From Parvibaculum sp039973015 (lineage in GTDB: Bacteria > Pseudomonadota > Alphaproteobacteria > Parvibaculales > Parvibaculaceae): a stretch of DNA of 64,000 bases. Where the stretch lies: NCBI RefSeq assembly GCF_039973015.1, contig NZ_JBDWLT010000010.1:372001-436000 (forward strand), written 5' to 3'. The translations under genes were made by a program, and so were the position numbers. This document shows, piece by piece, positions 53,974 through 63,989 of this stretch; position 1 is the stretch's first letter; the number at the start of each line of letters is the position of its first letter. The notes beneath the pieces were generated by a model. The model was given only the letters and a program-made list of their open reading frames with translations. It did no database searches and was not told where the DNA came from.

Positions 53974-54267
53974 TTGTCCAGCACCGGAAAAGACAAACAG
54001 GCCGATAACAAGAACCGCGTGACGGAGGCCGAGAAGGAATCCTTCCCCGCCAGCGATCCGCCGGGCTGGACGAGTGGCGAAGCCTCGCCGGAGGCCGACG
54101 CAGAGCGCGCCGAGCGCAAGGCCGAAGAGGCCGAGAAAAAGCGCGAACATGAAGAGGAATGCGTCGACGAAACCCTCGACGAAAGTTTCCCTGCTTCTGA
54201 TCCGCCTTCATGGACCGGCTCTCATGCCGGAGATGGTCATGAAAAGGGCGACACGAAGAAGAAGTAA
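53974..54267 (+). CDS. Small protein with two SFPASDPP motifs
   Basis: The 97-residue protein starts at TTG, ten bases after GGAGG; no in-frame ATG is better. SFPASDPPGW (23-32) and SFPASDPPSW (71-80) flank a charged helix (ADAERAERKAEEAEKKREHEEE). A single ESFPASDPP.W motif occurs in many short bacterial proteins of unknown function; two copies in one protein is a notable layout. It is hydrophilic, likely cytosolic. It follows polA by 113 bases. Confidence 0.7.
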   Translation: MSSTGKDKQADNKNRVTEAEKESFPASDPPGWTSGEASPEADAERAERKAEEAEKKREHEEECVDETLDESFPASDPPSWTGSHAGDGHEKGDTKKK

Positions 54268-54290
54268 CGCTGCCGACCTCGAAGAACATG

Positions 54291-54324
54291 AGGCCCGGAG
54301 GTCAGAAAACCTTCCGGGCCTTGT
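54291..54324. terminator. Bidirectional intrinsic terminator
   Basis: AGGCCCGGA and TCCGGGCCT form a 9-bp stem with inner AGGT/ACCT-like pairing, followed by TTGTT. It lies between the convergent SFPASDPP and GST-like genes. Confidence 0.75.
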
Positions 54325-54346
54325 TCCTTTCGGCCGGGTCTCGTCG

Positions 54347-55087
54347 TCAGGCCGCAAGCGTCAGATTGATCCGGTTGCGAGGCCGCTTCGCCGCATAGAG
54401 TTCGCCCATCCGCTCTGCATGACGCACCAGATTTTCATGGCTGAGTGCCGCCGCCTTCAGCGGGCTTTCGAGGTCCGGGCCGATAATGCTGATCAGCGCG
54501 GCATAGACCGTCACATCGGCAAGCCTCGCTTCCTCGCCAAAGAAGAAGCGCCTCTCGCCAAGCAGCGCGGAAAGCGCGGCGAGATCGCGCGCGCCAAGGT
54601 CGTAAATCTCTTCCCGGTTATGCCGCCCCGTCCCTTGCGCGTGAAGCGCGGCCTTCACGGCCTTTCGTGCGCTGCCCGGCACAATGCGGGATAGCGGAAA
54701 GGGGAGCCCCTGAAAGAGCGCCTTTTTCACCGTCGGCCAATTGGCCTCGTCGATCCAGCGGCTATAGGCGATGGTCCAGGAGAGCCGTTCCTCCACCATC
54801 CGTTCGATGCTGTGGGACATCGCCCTCTCCGCATCGTCGAGGCCCCGGTCGAGATCGACACCCAGCTTCTCCTTCAACCGGTAGAGAATGAGCGCCGAAT
54901 CCGCGATCCGCTCACCCTCGATTTCGATGAAGGGCACCTTGCCCTTCGGTCCCTTTGACGGGTCCATCTCGTACCAGAGCTGATGCGGCACCCCGGCAAG
55001 GCGCAGCGCCGTCTCGAGTTTCACGCAGAACAGGCTCGGATTGGGCGTGCCCTTCAGGCGCGCAGGGAAGACGTAGAGGCGGATCAT
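54347..55087 (-). CDS. Glutathione S-transferase-like protein (metaxin/FAX type)
   Basis: The 246-residue protein has a thioredoxin-like N-domain (IRLYVFPARLKGTPNPSLFCVKLETALRLAGVPHQLW; KVPFIEIEGERIADSALILYRLKEKLG) and a C-terminal helical domain (ARDLAALSALLGERRFFFGEEARLADVTVYAALISII), as in FAX/metaxin-like GSTs. Enzymatic substrates are unknown. It is divergent from the WYL regulator with TACTGACA direct repeats in the 105-base gap (55120-55138). Confidence 0.82.
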   Translation of the reverse strand: MIRLYVFPARLKGTPNPSLFCVKLETALRLAGVPHQLWYEMDPSKGPKGKVPFIEIEGERIADSALILYRLKEKLGVDLDRGLDDAERAMSHSIERMVEERLSWTIAYSRWIDEANWPTVKKALFQGLPFPLSRIVPGSARKAVKAALHAQGTGRHNREEIYDLGARDLAALSALLGERRFFFGEEARLADVTVYAALISIIGPDLESPLKAAALSHENLVRHAERMGELYAAKRPRNRINLTLAA

Positions 55088-55119
55088 GGCTTGTCTCCGT
55101 TGTTGATCGTTTTCCCTTA

Positions 55120-55138
55120 TACTGACATGCTACTGACA
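55120..55138. promoter_or_regulatory. TACTGACA direct repeats
   Basis: TACTGACA occurs at 55120-55127 and 55131-55138, one helical turn apart, between the divergent GST-like and WYL genes. It is a candidate site for the WYL regulator. Confidence 0.45.
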
Positions 55139-55192
55139 ACGTGCCGTCAGCAGTGTTGTGGCATGGTCCGCTCGCCTGAGGGAGAAGCCGCA

Positions 55193-55924
55193 ATGCGCCG
55201 TGCAAACCGCCTGTTCGATATCGTCGAATATCTCCGCCGCGCGAAGCGTGTGGTCACCGCGCAGGAGCTTGCCGCCGAGATGGAAGTCTCCGTCCGCACC
55301 ATCTATCGCGATATTGCCGATCTTCAGGCGAGCCGTGTGCCGGTCGAGGGAGAAGCGGGCCTCGGCTATATGATGCGCTCGGGCTACGAGCTGCCGCCTC
55401 TCATGTTCACGGAAGACGAGATCGAGGCGCTGGTCTTCGGCGCGCGCATGGTACGTGCCTGGGGCGATGCGGCCTTCACCGGCGCGGCGGACGCCGCCGT
55501 CGCGAAGATCCGCGCCGTCCTCCCCGACCGTCTGGAGCGCATTGCCGGCACGACGCGCCTTACCGTCGCGCCTCATCGCACCAATCCGCAGGACGGCTAT
55601 AGCAGGCATCTGACGCCCGTCCGCCGGGCGATCCGCGAACGGCGCATCCTCGACGTCGATTACGAGGCATTGTCGGGCGAGCGCACGCACCGGGAACTGC
55701 GTCCCCTCGGCCTCGCCTTCTTCGGCCCCTTCTGGATGCTCGCCGCATGGTGCGAGATGCGCGGCGATTTCCGCACCTTCCGCATCGAGCGCATCCGCTC
55801 CCTGAAAGTCACGGATAAAACCTTCAGGGATGAGAAGGGCAAGACGATGGAGGATTTCGTCGCCCGCCCCGGCGAGGCGGGCTATGCCCGTCCGCATGAC
55901 GCGCCCGCCGTCGCGGCTGGTTAG
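55193..55924 (+). CDS. YafY-type regulator (HTH-WYL)
   Basis: The 243-residue protein starts at MRRANRLFDI after GAGGGAGAA. The N-terminal HTH_11 (ANRLFDIVEYLRRAKRVVTAQELAAEMEVSVRTIYRDIADLQASRVPVEGEAG) is followed by a WYL domain (ILDVDYEALSGERTHRELRPLGLAFFGPFWMLAAWCEMRGDFRTFRIERI). Divergent from the GST-like gene, its probable target. Confidence 0.9.
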   Translation: MRRANRLFDIVEYLRRAKRVVTAQELAAEMEVSVRTIYRDIADLQASRVPVEGEAGLGYMMRSGYELPPLMFTEDEIEALVFGARMVRAWGDAAFTGAADAAVAKIRAVLPDRLERIAGTTRLTVAPHRTNPQDGYSRHLTPVRRAIRERRILDVDYEALSGERTHRELRPLGLAFFGPFWMLAAWCEMRGDFRTFRIERIRSLKVTDKTFRDEKGKTMEDFVARPGEAGYARPHDAPAVAAG

Positions 55925-55941
55925 CGTCCCCGAATGAAAAA

Positions 55942-55970
55942 AGCCCCGGCGTTTCCGCCGGGGCTCTTCC
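55942..55970. terminator. Bidirectional intrinsic terminator
   Basis: AGCCCCGGCG and CGCCGGGGCT form a perfect 10-bp stem with a TTTC loop; A-rich before, CTTCCTGTT after. It lies between the convergent WYL and pckA genes. Confidence 0.82.
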
Positions 55971-56002
55971 TGTTCTCGTAAGGCGTTCGCTTGTTGGCGG
56001 CC

Positions 56003-57616
<1,614 letters not shown>

Positions 57617-58094
57617 GCTTCTCTCCTCGTGGTGCTTGTTGGCCCGCCCGGGCCTTTCATCCAGTTATGTCGCCGCCATGCCGCCTCTCCCGCAGCCGGG
57701 GCAGAACTCTATCATGGCCGCGTCTCACCCGCAGGATCGCGCTGGCCGGCGGCGAATTTCCGCCTGAACGAAGCAAAAGCGGGGCCGCGCCCAATCTGGA
57801 CGGGCCTGCGCGGGTGCCTCGGAAAATCGGCGTCAACATAGTTCCCGGCCATGACCGGTGCAACCGCTTTGCGATCAGCTTGCAACCGGTGCGGCGATGC
57901 GCCTCTCCGCAGGCGCGCGGGGCCATGCCTCTCTCGCATGGGAGAAGGGCCGGTTTCCCCCTCCCGATGAGGGGGAGCGCCGGTAGACCGCGCTGTGCGC
58001 CTTGCCCGCGCACGCTGCTCCTCCGGGCGGATTCCCGGCCCGGCCGCATGGTTAACCATGCGTCTGGCGGGCGTCACGCCGAAGCTGCGGCGCC
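57617..58094. promoter_or_regulatory. Intergenic region upstream of pckA
   Basis: About 480 bases hold no supported gene and should carry the pckA promoter. A CCCCCTC/GAGGGGG stem near 57957-57977 may end the M20 peptidase transcript. No clear ChvI or other operator was recognised. Confidence 0.45.
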
Positions 58095-59606
58095 TTATTC
58101 CGCGCCGTCCTCCTCATTCCCGTCTTCTTCATTCATGGCCTGCATCAGCCGCACGTAAAACGCGACCGCCTCGCCCATATTGGCCACTGAGACGCGCTCA
58201 TTGGTGCCGTGGAACCGCGCAACGTCGCCCGGCCCCATGCGGATGGGGATGAAACGGAACACATTGTCGGTGATCGGCAGGAAATGGCGTGAGTCCGTGC
58301 CGCCAACGACGAGATAGGGCGCGGAAATGACCCCGGGAAAGCTTTCCCCGATCACGCGGGTAAGGAGCCGGTAGCCGTCCCCCTCGATATTGGACACGCT
58401 GGAGGCCTCGCGAATGCCGTCGAGCGGCTCAACGGTGATCTCGGGATCGTCGATCGCTTCGCGCACATGCGCGATCACATCTTCGGAGGTGTCGCGCGGA
58501 TGAATGCGGAAATTGACGACCGCCCGCGCCTCCGGCGGCAGCACGTTCTCCTTGTTGCCGCCCTCGATGATCGTCGGTGCAATCGTCGTGTGAAGCTGCG
58601 CCGCGCTGGACGGGCTCTTCTCCATCACACCGCGCACCACCGGCTCGAAGAGCCAGAGATTGGCATAGACCATGCGCTGCATGAACGGCACGGCGGGTGC
58701 GAGGCTTTCGATCATGCCGCGTGTCGCGCCATCCACCCTTGCCTCGAACGGATCGTCGCCAATCCGCTCCAGCGCGCGGGCAAGCCGTCCGATGGCTGTC
58801 TGCGCGGCGGGCGAGGGCATGGAGGAATGCCCGCCTTTGGAATAGGCGACGATATCGAGCGACACCGATCCCTTCTCGGCCACGCCGATCATCGCCACGG
58901 GCGCGTTCACGCCGGGCAGCAGCCCCTCGCCGAGGACGCCGCCTTCATCCGCCACCCAGGCGAGCTTGGTGCCGCGTTCCTGCAACAGGGCGGAAAGCGC
59001 CTTGTTGCCTTCGCCGCCGCCTATTTCCTCGTCATGACCGAAGGCGAACATGATGGTGCGCGTCGGCTGGAAGCCTTGCGCGGCGAGCATGTTGGCGGCT
59101 TCCACGATGGCCACCAGCGAGCCCTTGTCGTCGATGGTGCCGCGGCCCCAGACATAGCCATCCGCGATCACGCCGCCGAAGGGCGGCTGCTCCCACTTCC
59201 CCTCCGTGCCCGGAGCGATGGGCACGACATCGATATGCGACATGAGAAGAACGGGGTCGAGAGAGCTGTCCGTTCCCTGCCACGTATAGAAGAGGGTCGC
59301 CCCGCCGATGATCTCGCGTGACGTCGCCTCCCGGAAGGCGGGATAGGTTGCGTCCATCCAGTTGCGGAAGCCCTCGAAGGCCTTTGCCGAGCGCGCAAGG
59401 TCCGCCTCGTCCGCGCCGCGCTGATAGGAGATCGTCTCGAAGCGCACCGCTTCGGCGAGACGCTGCGCCGCGCCCTCGGCGTCGATGCTGTCGGCTGCGC
59501 CCGCGCCTTCAAGTTCCAGGACCGGCACCGTCAGGGTCCGCCCGATCACCACGGCAACAAGGACAAGGAGCACAGCCCCCACCCCGATCAGAATGCGCTT
59601 CAGCAT
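58095..59606 (-). CDS. M20-family peptidase, membrane anchored
   Basis: The protein has about 503 residues. It starts at MLKRILIGVG after GGGGGGACC, with an N-terminal TM anchor (residues 3-24). It has the M20 dizinc signature: LMSHIDVVPI, GRGTIDDKGS, FGHDEEIGGGEG and VVGGTDSRHF. The length and CPS1-like spacing fit carboxypeptidase-S-type or aminoacylase-like members. It faces away from chvI and toward pckA. The C-terminal tail (EEDGNEEDGAE) is acidic. Confidence 0.9.
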   Translation of the reverse strand: MLKRILIGVGAVLLVLVAVVIGRTLTVPVLELEGAGAADSIDAEGAAQRLAEAVRFETISYQRGADEADLARSAKAFEGFRNWMDATYPAFREATSREIIGGATLFYTWQGTDSSLDPVLLMSHIDVVPIAPGTEGKWEQPPFGGVIADGYVWGRGTIDDKGSLVAIVEAANMLAAQGFQPTRTIMFAFGHDEEIGGGEGNKALSALLQERGTKLAWVADEGGVLGEGLLPGVNAPVAMIGVAEKGSVSLDIVAYSKGGHSSMPSPAAQTAIGRLARALERIGDDPFEARVDGATRGMIESLAPAVPFMQRMVYANLWLFEPVVRGVMEKSPSSAAQLHTTIAPTIIEGGNKENVLPPEARAVVNFRIHPRDTSEDVIAHVREAIDDPEITVEPLDGIREASSVSNIEGDGYRLLTRVIGESFPGVISAPYLVVGGTDSRHFLPITDNVFRFIPIRMGPGDVARFHGTNERVSVANMGEAVAFYVRLMQAMNEEDGNEEDGAE

Positions 59607-59907
59607 GACTGGTCCCCCCGCTTCATGTTTGCCTCTTGGCATTTCATTCGGCTTCTCTCTTGGCTTTCCCGGGCGGTCCTGTCAAACCCCCGGGCTTCGG
59701 GAGCAGGCTGTGTTGCCGGCGGATTATGTTGTCTACCCGTGGCGCCGCCCTTCCCAACCCCTTATACTGCCGCCACATTTTGGGCCAAAAGCGACCCTAA
59801 GCCTCGATGCCGTGCTGGGCGGCAGTCTGTGAGCGGGGTATGTCATGCAAGAGGTCCGGAGCGACGAAGATCAGAAGGGCCAAGCTGGCCAGAAGGAACA
59901 GGGGCCT

Positions 59908-60609
59908 ATGCCGACCATTGCGCTGGTCGACGACGACCGCAATATTCTGGCCTCGGTGAGCATCGCGCTCGAATCCGAGGGCTATCACGTACAGACATAT
60001 ACGGATGGCGCGGCCGCGCTTGCGGGGCTTGCCGCCAATCCGCCGGATGTCGCGGTTTTCGACATCAAGATGCCGCGTATGGATGGCATGGAGCTGCTTC
60101 GCCGCCTCCGCCAGAAGTCCGACCTGCCGGTCATCTTCCTTACCTCCAAGGATGACGAGATCGACGAGCTTTTCGGTCTCAAGATGGGTGCGGACGACTA
60201 CATCCGTAAGCCTTTCTCGCAGCGCCTGCTCGTCGAGCGTGTGAAGGCGGTGCTCCGCCGTGCCGCCCCGCGTGTCGAGGGGGCCGCCGCCGAAAGCGCG
60301 GCAAACCAGGTGATGGAGCGAGGCAAGCTCGTCCTCGATCCCGAGCGCCACACCTGCACATGGGACGACAGGCAGGTTGTCCTCACCGTCACCGAATTCC
60401 TGATCCTTCAGGCGCTCGCCCAGCGGCCCGGCTATGTGAAAAGCCGCGACTCGCTGATGGATGCCGCCTATGACGATCAGGTCTATGTCGACGACCGCAC
60501 CATCGACAGCCACATCAAGCGGCTGCGCAAGAAGTTCAAGGAAGTCGATGACAGTTTCGATGCGATCGAGACACTTTACGGCGTCGGTTACAGGTATCGC
60601 GACGCCTGA
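59908..60609 (+). CDS. chvI: Response regulator ChvI
   Basis: From MPTIALVDDD the protein has 233 residues and aligns with the usual ChvI start; an upstream ATG at 59845 would add 21 residues. It has a receiver with phosphoacceptor D52 (AVFDIKMPRMDG), LTSKDDE, YIRKPF, then an OmpR-type winged helix (LTVTEFLILQALAQRPGYVKSRDSLMDAAY; TIDSHIKRLRKKFKEVDDSFDAIETLYGVGYRY). With ChvG it responds to acid and envelope stress in related bacteria. The chvG gene follows after 59 bases. Confidence 0.92.
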   Translation: MPTIALVDDDRNILASVSIALESEGYHVQTYTDGAAALAGLAANPPDVAVFDIKMPRMDGMELLRRLRQKSDLPVIFLTSKDDEIDELFGLKMGADDYIRKPFSQRLLVERVKAVLRRAAPRVEGAAAESAANQVMERGKLVLDPERHTCTWDDRQVVLTVTEFLILQALAQRPGYVKSRDSLMDAAYDDQVYVDDRTIDSHIKRLRKKFKEVDDSFDAIETLYGVGYRYRDA

Positions 60610-60668
60610 TCCGCGCCGCCGTTCCCCGACCTTGAGGAGTGATCCTGGCGCGAGCCGGTAGGAAAAGC

Positions 60669-62471
60669 ATGGCGAGCCTCACCGAGGAGGAAATCCGCGA
60701 CCGGGCGGCCGATGCATCCGCGCCTTCGCGCGGGGCGTCCGGCACGCCGGGTCTTGCCCGGCGCCTGCTCGGCTCTCTGTCCCGTCTCCTTGCGAATTTC
60801 CGCGGCTTTCTCGCGCGCGGCCGCTTCTCCAGTCTCACGCGCCGCATCGTCGCCTTCAACGTGGCCGCGCTCTTCGTACTGCTCTCCGGTATCCTCTACC
60901 TCAACCAGTTCCGCGAAGGCCTGATCGACGCGCGCCGCCAGAGCTTGCTCGTGCAGGCCGAAATCATTGCCAATGCCATCGGTCAGGGCGCGACCGCGGC
61001 CCCCGGCGCCACGGTGATCGACCCGCTTGCCGCGGGGCATATCCTCGCGCCGCCCCCGGGCGATTCCTCCGATGCCATGATCCAGGAAGACGTACCGATC
61101 AATCCCGAGACCGCCGCGCCGATCCTGCGCCGCCTTGTCCTGCCGACACGCACCCGCGCGAGGCTTTATGGCAAGGAAGGCTGGCTTGTTCTCGACTCGC
61201 GCCAGTTGAGCGCATCGGGCCAGATCGTCGCCTTCGAATTGCCGCCGCCCGAAGGCGCGGACGAAGGCAGCTTCATCGACCGTTTCCTGCAATGGGGTCG
61301 CGGCCTGCTGCCAGGGCGCAACCTCGAACGCTTCCGCGAGGCGGGCAGCCAGAACGGCACCATGTATGACGAAGTGGCCGCCGCCCTCTCGGGCATGGCC
61401 TCGAGCAAGGAGCGCGTCAATGATCGCGGCGAACTCATTGTCTCCGTTGCCGTGCCGATCCAGCGTTATCGTGCGGTGCTTGGCGTGCTCATGCTCTCGA
61501 CGCGCGGCGGCGACATCGACCGCATTGTCCGCGCCGAACGCATTGCCATCCTGCAGGTCTTTCTGGTCGCGCTCGGCGTGACGATCCTTCTCTCCGTTCT
61601 TCTCGCAGGCACCATCGCAGAGCCCGTGCGCCGTCTTGCGCAGGCCGCCGAAACGGTCAGGCGCGGCAAGAATGCGCGCGCCCAGATACCTGATTTCACC
61701 GGGCGGCGCGACGAGATCGGCGATCTCTCGGGTGCGATCCGCGACATGACGAATGCGCTCTACAACCGCATCGACGCGATCGAGAGTTTCGCCGCCGATG
61801 TCGCCCATGAAATCAAGAACCCGCTTACCTCGCTGCGCAGCGCCATCGAAACCTTCCGCCTTGCAAAGGATGAAAAGCAGAAGGACCGCCTCATGGAAAT
61901 CATTCAGGACGATGTGCGCCGCATCGACCGCCTGATTTCCGACATCTCCAATGCCTCGCGCCTCGATGCCGAGCTGTCGCGCAGCGAGCTTGAAGATGTG
62001 AATGTCGCAACGCTGCTGGAAACCGTCTGCGATCTTTTCAACGAGACCGGCGTTGCCGGGTCCGCCCGCGTGAAACTCGACATCGATCCCGGCGCCCCCG
62101 GCCGCGAAGGCATGGTGGTCAAGGGCTTCGACAACAGGCTCGGTCAGGTCGTGCGCAATCTCATCGACAATGCGCTCTCCTTCAGCCCGAAGGGCGGCAC
62201 CGTGCATGTCACCGCCGCGCGCGCGCCAGGCCTCATCATCATTCGGATCGACGACGAGGGCCCCGGTATCGAACCGGAGAATTTCGAGCGCATCTTCGAC
62301 CGTTTCCACACCGACCGGCCCGACAGTTTCGGCGAGCATTCGGGTCTCGGCCTCGCCATTTCGCGCCAGATCATCGAGGCGCATGGTGGCATCATCCGCG
62401 CGGACAACCGCATGAAGGATGGCAAGGTCATGGGTGCGCGCTTCACCGTCGAACTTCCCGAAGCGGTCTGA
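60669..62471 (+). CDS. chvG: Sensor histidine kinase ChvG
   Basis: The 600-residue protein starts at MASLTEEEIR after AGGAAAA. It has a TM near 60-80, a periplasmic sensor region to about 295, a second TM near 300-325, HAMP (AEPVRRLAQAAETVRRGKNAR), phospho-His 380 (ADVAHEIKNPLTSL) and an HATPase (NLIDNALSFS; DDEGPGI; FDRFHT; GLGLAI). This is the full ChvG/ExoS architecture. It is coupled to hprK by a 10-base gap. Confidence 0.94.
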   Translation: MASLTEEEIRDRAADASAPSRGASGTPGLARRLLGSLSRLLANFRGFLARGRFSSLTRRIVAFNVAALFVLLSGILYLNQFREGLIDARRQSLLVQAEIIANAIGQGATAAPGATVIDPLAAGHILAPPPGDSSDAMIQEDVPINPETAAPILRRLVLPTRTRARLYGKEGWLVLDSRQLSASGQIVAFELPPPEGADEGSFIDRFLQWGRGLLPGRNLERFREAGSQNGTMYDEVAAALSGMASSKERVNDRGELIVSVAVPIQRYRAVLGVLMLSTRGGDIDRIVRAERIAILQVFLVALGVTILLSVLLAGTIAEPVRRLAQAAETVRRGKNARAQIPDFTGRRDEIGDLSGAIRDMTNALYNRIDAIESFAADVAHEIKNPLTSLRSAIETFRLAKDEKQKDRLMEIIQDDVRRIDRLISDISNASRLDAELSRSELEDVNVATLLETVCDLFNETGVAGSARVKLDIDPGAPGREGMVVKGFDNRLGQVVRNLIDNALSFSPKGGTVHVTAARAPGLIIIRIDDEGPGIEPENFERIFDRFHTDRPDSFGEHSGLGLAISRQIIEAHGGIIRADNRMKDGKVMGARFTVELPEAV

Positions 62472-62481
62472 GAGGGGCGTC

Positions 62482-62970
62482 ATGGCCGAGCCCCTTTACA
62501 TGCATGGCACCTGCGTCTCCAGCGGCGCGCGCGCGGTCTTGCTGCGCGGCCCCTCCGGTGCGGGCAAGTCCGATCTCGCCTTCCGCCTCATCCGCGAAGA
62601 CCCGACCGGCGAAACGCGCCTCGTCGCCGACGATCAGGTGGCGCTGCATCTTGAAGGGCAGGGCGATGGGCAGGGAATCATCGCCCGCGCCCCCGCCGTG
62701 CTGGCCGGTCTGCTGGAGCTTCGCGGTCTCGGCCTCCTTACCGTGCCGTGTGCGCCCGAAGCGCCGCTCTCCCTCATCGTCGATCTCGTCGCCCGCGCAG
62801 ACGTGCCGCGTCTCCCCGAGGCCCGTTACGAGGAGATACTGGGCTATCGCCTTCCCGTCCTCGCGCTTCATGCCTTTGACGGCACTGCCCCGGCCAAGCT
62901 CCGTCTCGCTCTCGAAACGCTCCCCGATAGCGGTTTCCCGGGCCCCGACGGCCGCCTTGGCGGCCGTTAG
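62482..62970 (+). CDS. hprK: Short alphaproteobacterial HPr kinase/phosphorylase
   Basis: The 162-residue protein starts at MAEPLYMHGT after GAGGGG. It has Walker A GPSGAGKS (23-30) and HPrK features (LVADDQVAL; LRGLGLLTV; PRLPEARYEEILGYRLPVL). As in other alphaproteobacteria it lacks the N-terminal half of firmicute HprK. It phosphorylates HPr at the regulatory Ser. It stands between chvG and the PTS genes. The last codons contain the first copy of the GGCCGCCTTGGCGGCC repeat. Confidence 0.92.
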   Translation: MAEPLYMHGTCVSSGARAVLLRGPSGAGKSDLAFRLIREDPTGETRLVADDQVALHLEGQGDGQGIIARAPAVLAGLLELRGLGLLTVPCAPEAPLSLIVDLVARADVPRLPEARYEEILGYRLPVLALHAFDGTAPAKLRLALETLPDSGFPGPDGRLGGR

Positions 62971-63026
62971 AACAACAGAAGGCCGCCTTGGCGGCCGTTT
63001 TGAACAACGGAGAAGGCCGTTTCGGC
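62950..63026. repeat. Tandem palindromic repeats at the end of hprK
   Basis: GGCCGCCTTGGCGGCC occurs at 62950-62965 and 62981-62996, 31 bases apart, each followed by GTT...GAACAAC-type sequence; a weaker GGCCGTTTCGGCC follows at about 63014-63026. The first copy overlaps the coding end of hprK. They may form terminator or mRNA-end hairpins. Confidence 0.6.
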
Positions 63027-63210
63027 CCCCGCATCTGACCTCGCTGCCTCGATATTGTGCGTTTGCCCGCCAGAAGTGCCGATTGTTGCATCGCAACACT
63101 TGTCATATGCGCGCGATTGGGGTCACGATACGCCCCTTCGCGGGGGCGAAAGCGGTGAGGCGCGGCCGGGTTGGCGCGCTCCCGTCAAAATGCGGCATTG
63201 AGGGCTGTTG

Positions 63211-63618
63211 ATGATCGGTTTGGTACTCGTAACGCATGGCCAGTTGGCTGGGCAGTTCGTCGCGGCGATGGAGCATGTCGTCGGCCCGCAGGCCCAGGTC
63301 GCTTCGATCAGCATCGGCCCCGACGACGACATGGAGCAGCGCCGCAAGGATATCCTGAAGGCGGTCGCCGCCGCCGATAGCGGCGATGGCGTCATCCTCC
63401 TGACCGACATGTTCGGCGGCACGCCCTCCAACCTCGCCATCTCCGTCATGGACAAGGCCAAGGTCGAGGTGATTGCGGGCGTGAACCTGCCCATGCTGAT
63501 CAAGCTCGCCTCCGTCCGCGAAAATGCGAGTCTCGGCGATGCCGTCGATCAGGCGCAGGAATCGGGCCGCAAATACATCTCCATCGCGAGCCGCGTGCTT
63601 GCCGGCGACGGGGCCTGA
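63211..63618 (+). CDS. PTS EIIA component, mannose family (regulatory)
   Basis: The 135-residue protein starts at MIGLVLVTHG after GAGGG. The phospho-His is H9 (VTHGQLAG); GVILLTDMFGGTPSNLA is the family signature. No PTS membrane permease is present, so it belongs to the regulatory PTS of alphaproteobacteria (EIIA-Man). Phosphate comes from HPr. It is followed by HPr after 3 bases. Confidence 0.95.
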   Translation: MIGLVLVTHGQLAGQFVAAMEHVVGPQAQVASISIGPDDDMEQRRKDILKAVAAADSGDGVILLTDMFGGTPSNLAISVMDKAKVEVIAGVNLPMLIKLASVRENASLGDAVDQAQESGRKYISIASRVLAGDGA

Positions 63619-63621
63619 CAC

Positions 63622-63945
63622 ATGGGCGCTGCCGAGGAAAAGCCCGGCGACGCCCCCGGCGATGACAATGCGGCAAGTCATGTCCGCGAAGTCGAGATCG
63701 TGAACACAAGAGGCCTGCATGCGCGGGCTTCCGCCAAATTCGTCCAGACCGCCGAGAAGTTCGATGCCCGCATCTCCGTCTCCCGCGATGGGCAGAGCGT
63801 CCCCGGCACCTCCATCATGGGCCTCATGATGCTGGCCGCCGCGCCCGGCTGCTGTATCCGCATCGAAACGCAAGGCCCGGAGGCTGAAGCCGCCCTCGAA
63901 GCCCTCACCGCCCTCGTGGCCGACGGCTTTGGCGAGCGCGACTAG
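63622..63945 (+). CDS. ptsH: Phosphocarrier protein HPr
   Basis: The 107-residue HPr has an N-terminal extension of about 20 residues. Catalytic His 33 (NTRGLHARASAKF) and regulatory Ser 64 (VPGTSIMGLMMLAA) are both present, so it can be phosphorylated by enzyme I and by HprK. It completes the chvI-chvG-hprK-EIIA-HPr operon. Confidence 0.95.
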   Translation: MGAAEEKPGDAPGDDNAASHVREVEIVNTRGLHARASAKFVQTAEKFDARISVSRDGQSVPGTSIMGLMMLAAAPGCCIRIETQGPEAEAALEALTALVADGFGERD

Positions 63946-63969
63946 ATCGCCCCGTAAAGCCGGAAAAAC

Positions 63970-63989
63970 ATATAAACATTTCTTTATAT
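63970..63989. promoter_or_regulatory. ATATAAA-N6-TTTATAT operator-like palindrome
   Basis: A perfect 7-bp inverted repeat in AT-rich DNA, 25 bases after HPr. It resembles operators of S-adenosyl(homocysteine)-responsive ArsR-type regulators in alphaproteobacteria; ahcY commonly follows HPr there, but the next gene lies beyond the window. Confidence 0.5.

Noticed and set aside
60588..62483. 631-codon minus-strand frame over chvG
   Set aside because: Antisense shadow of chvG with no recognisable domain.
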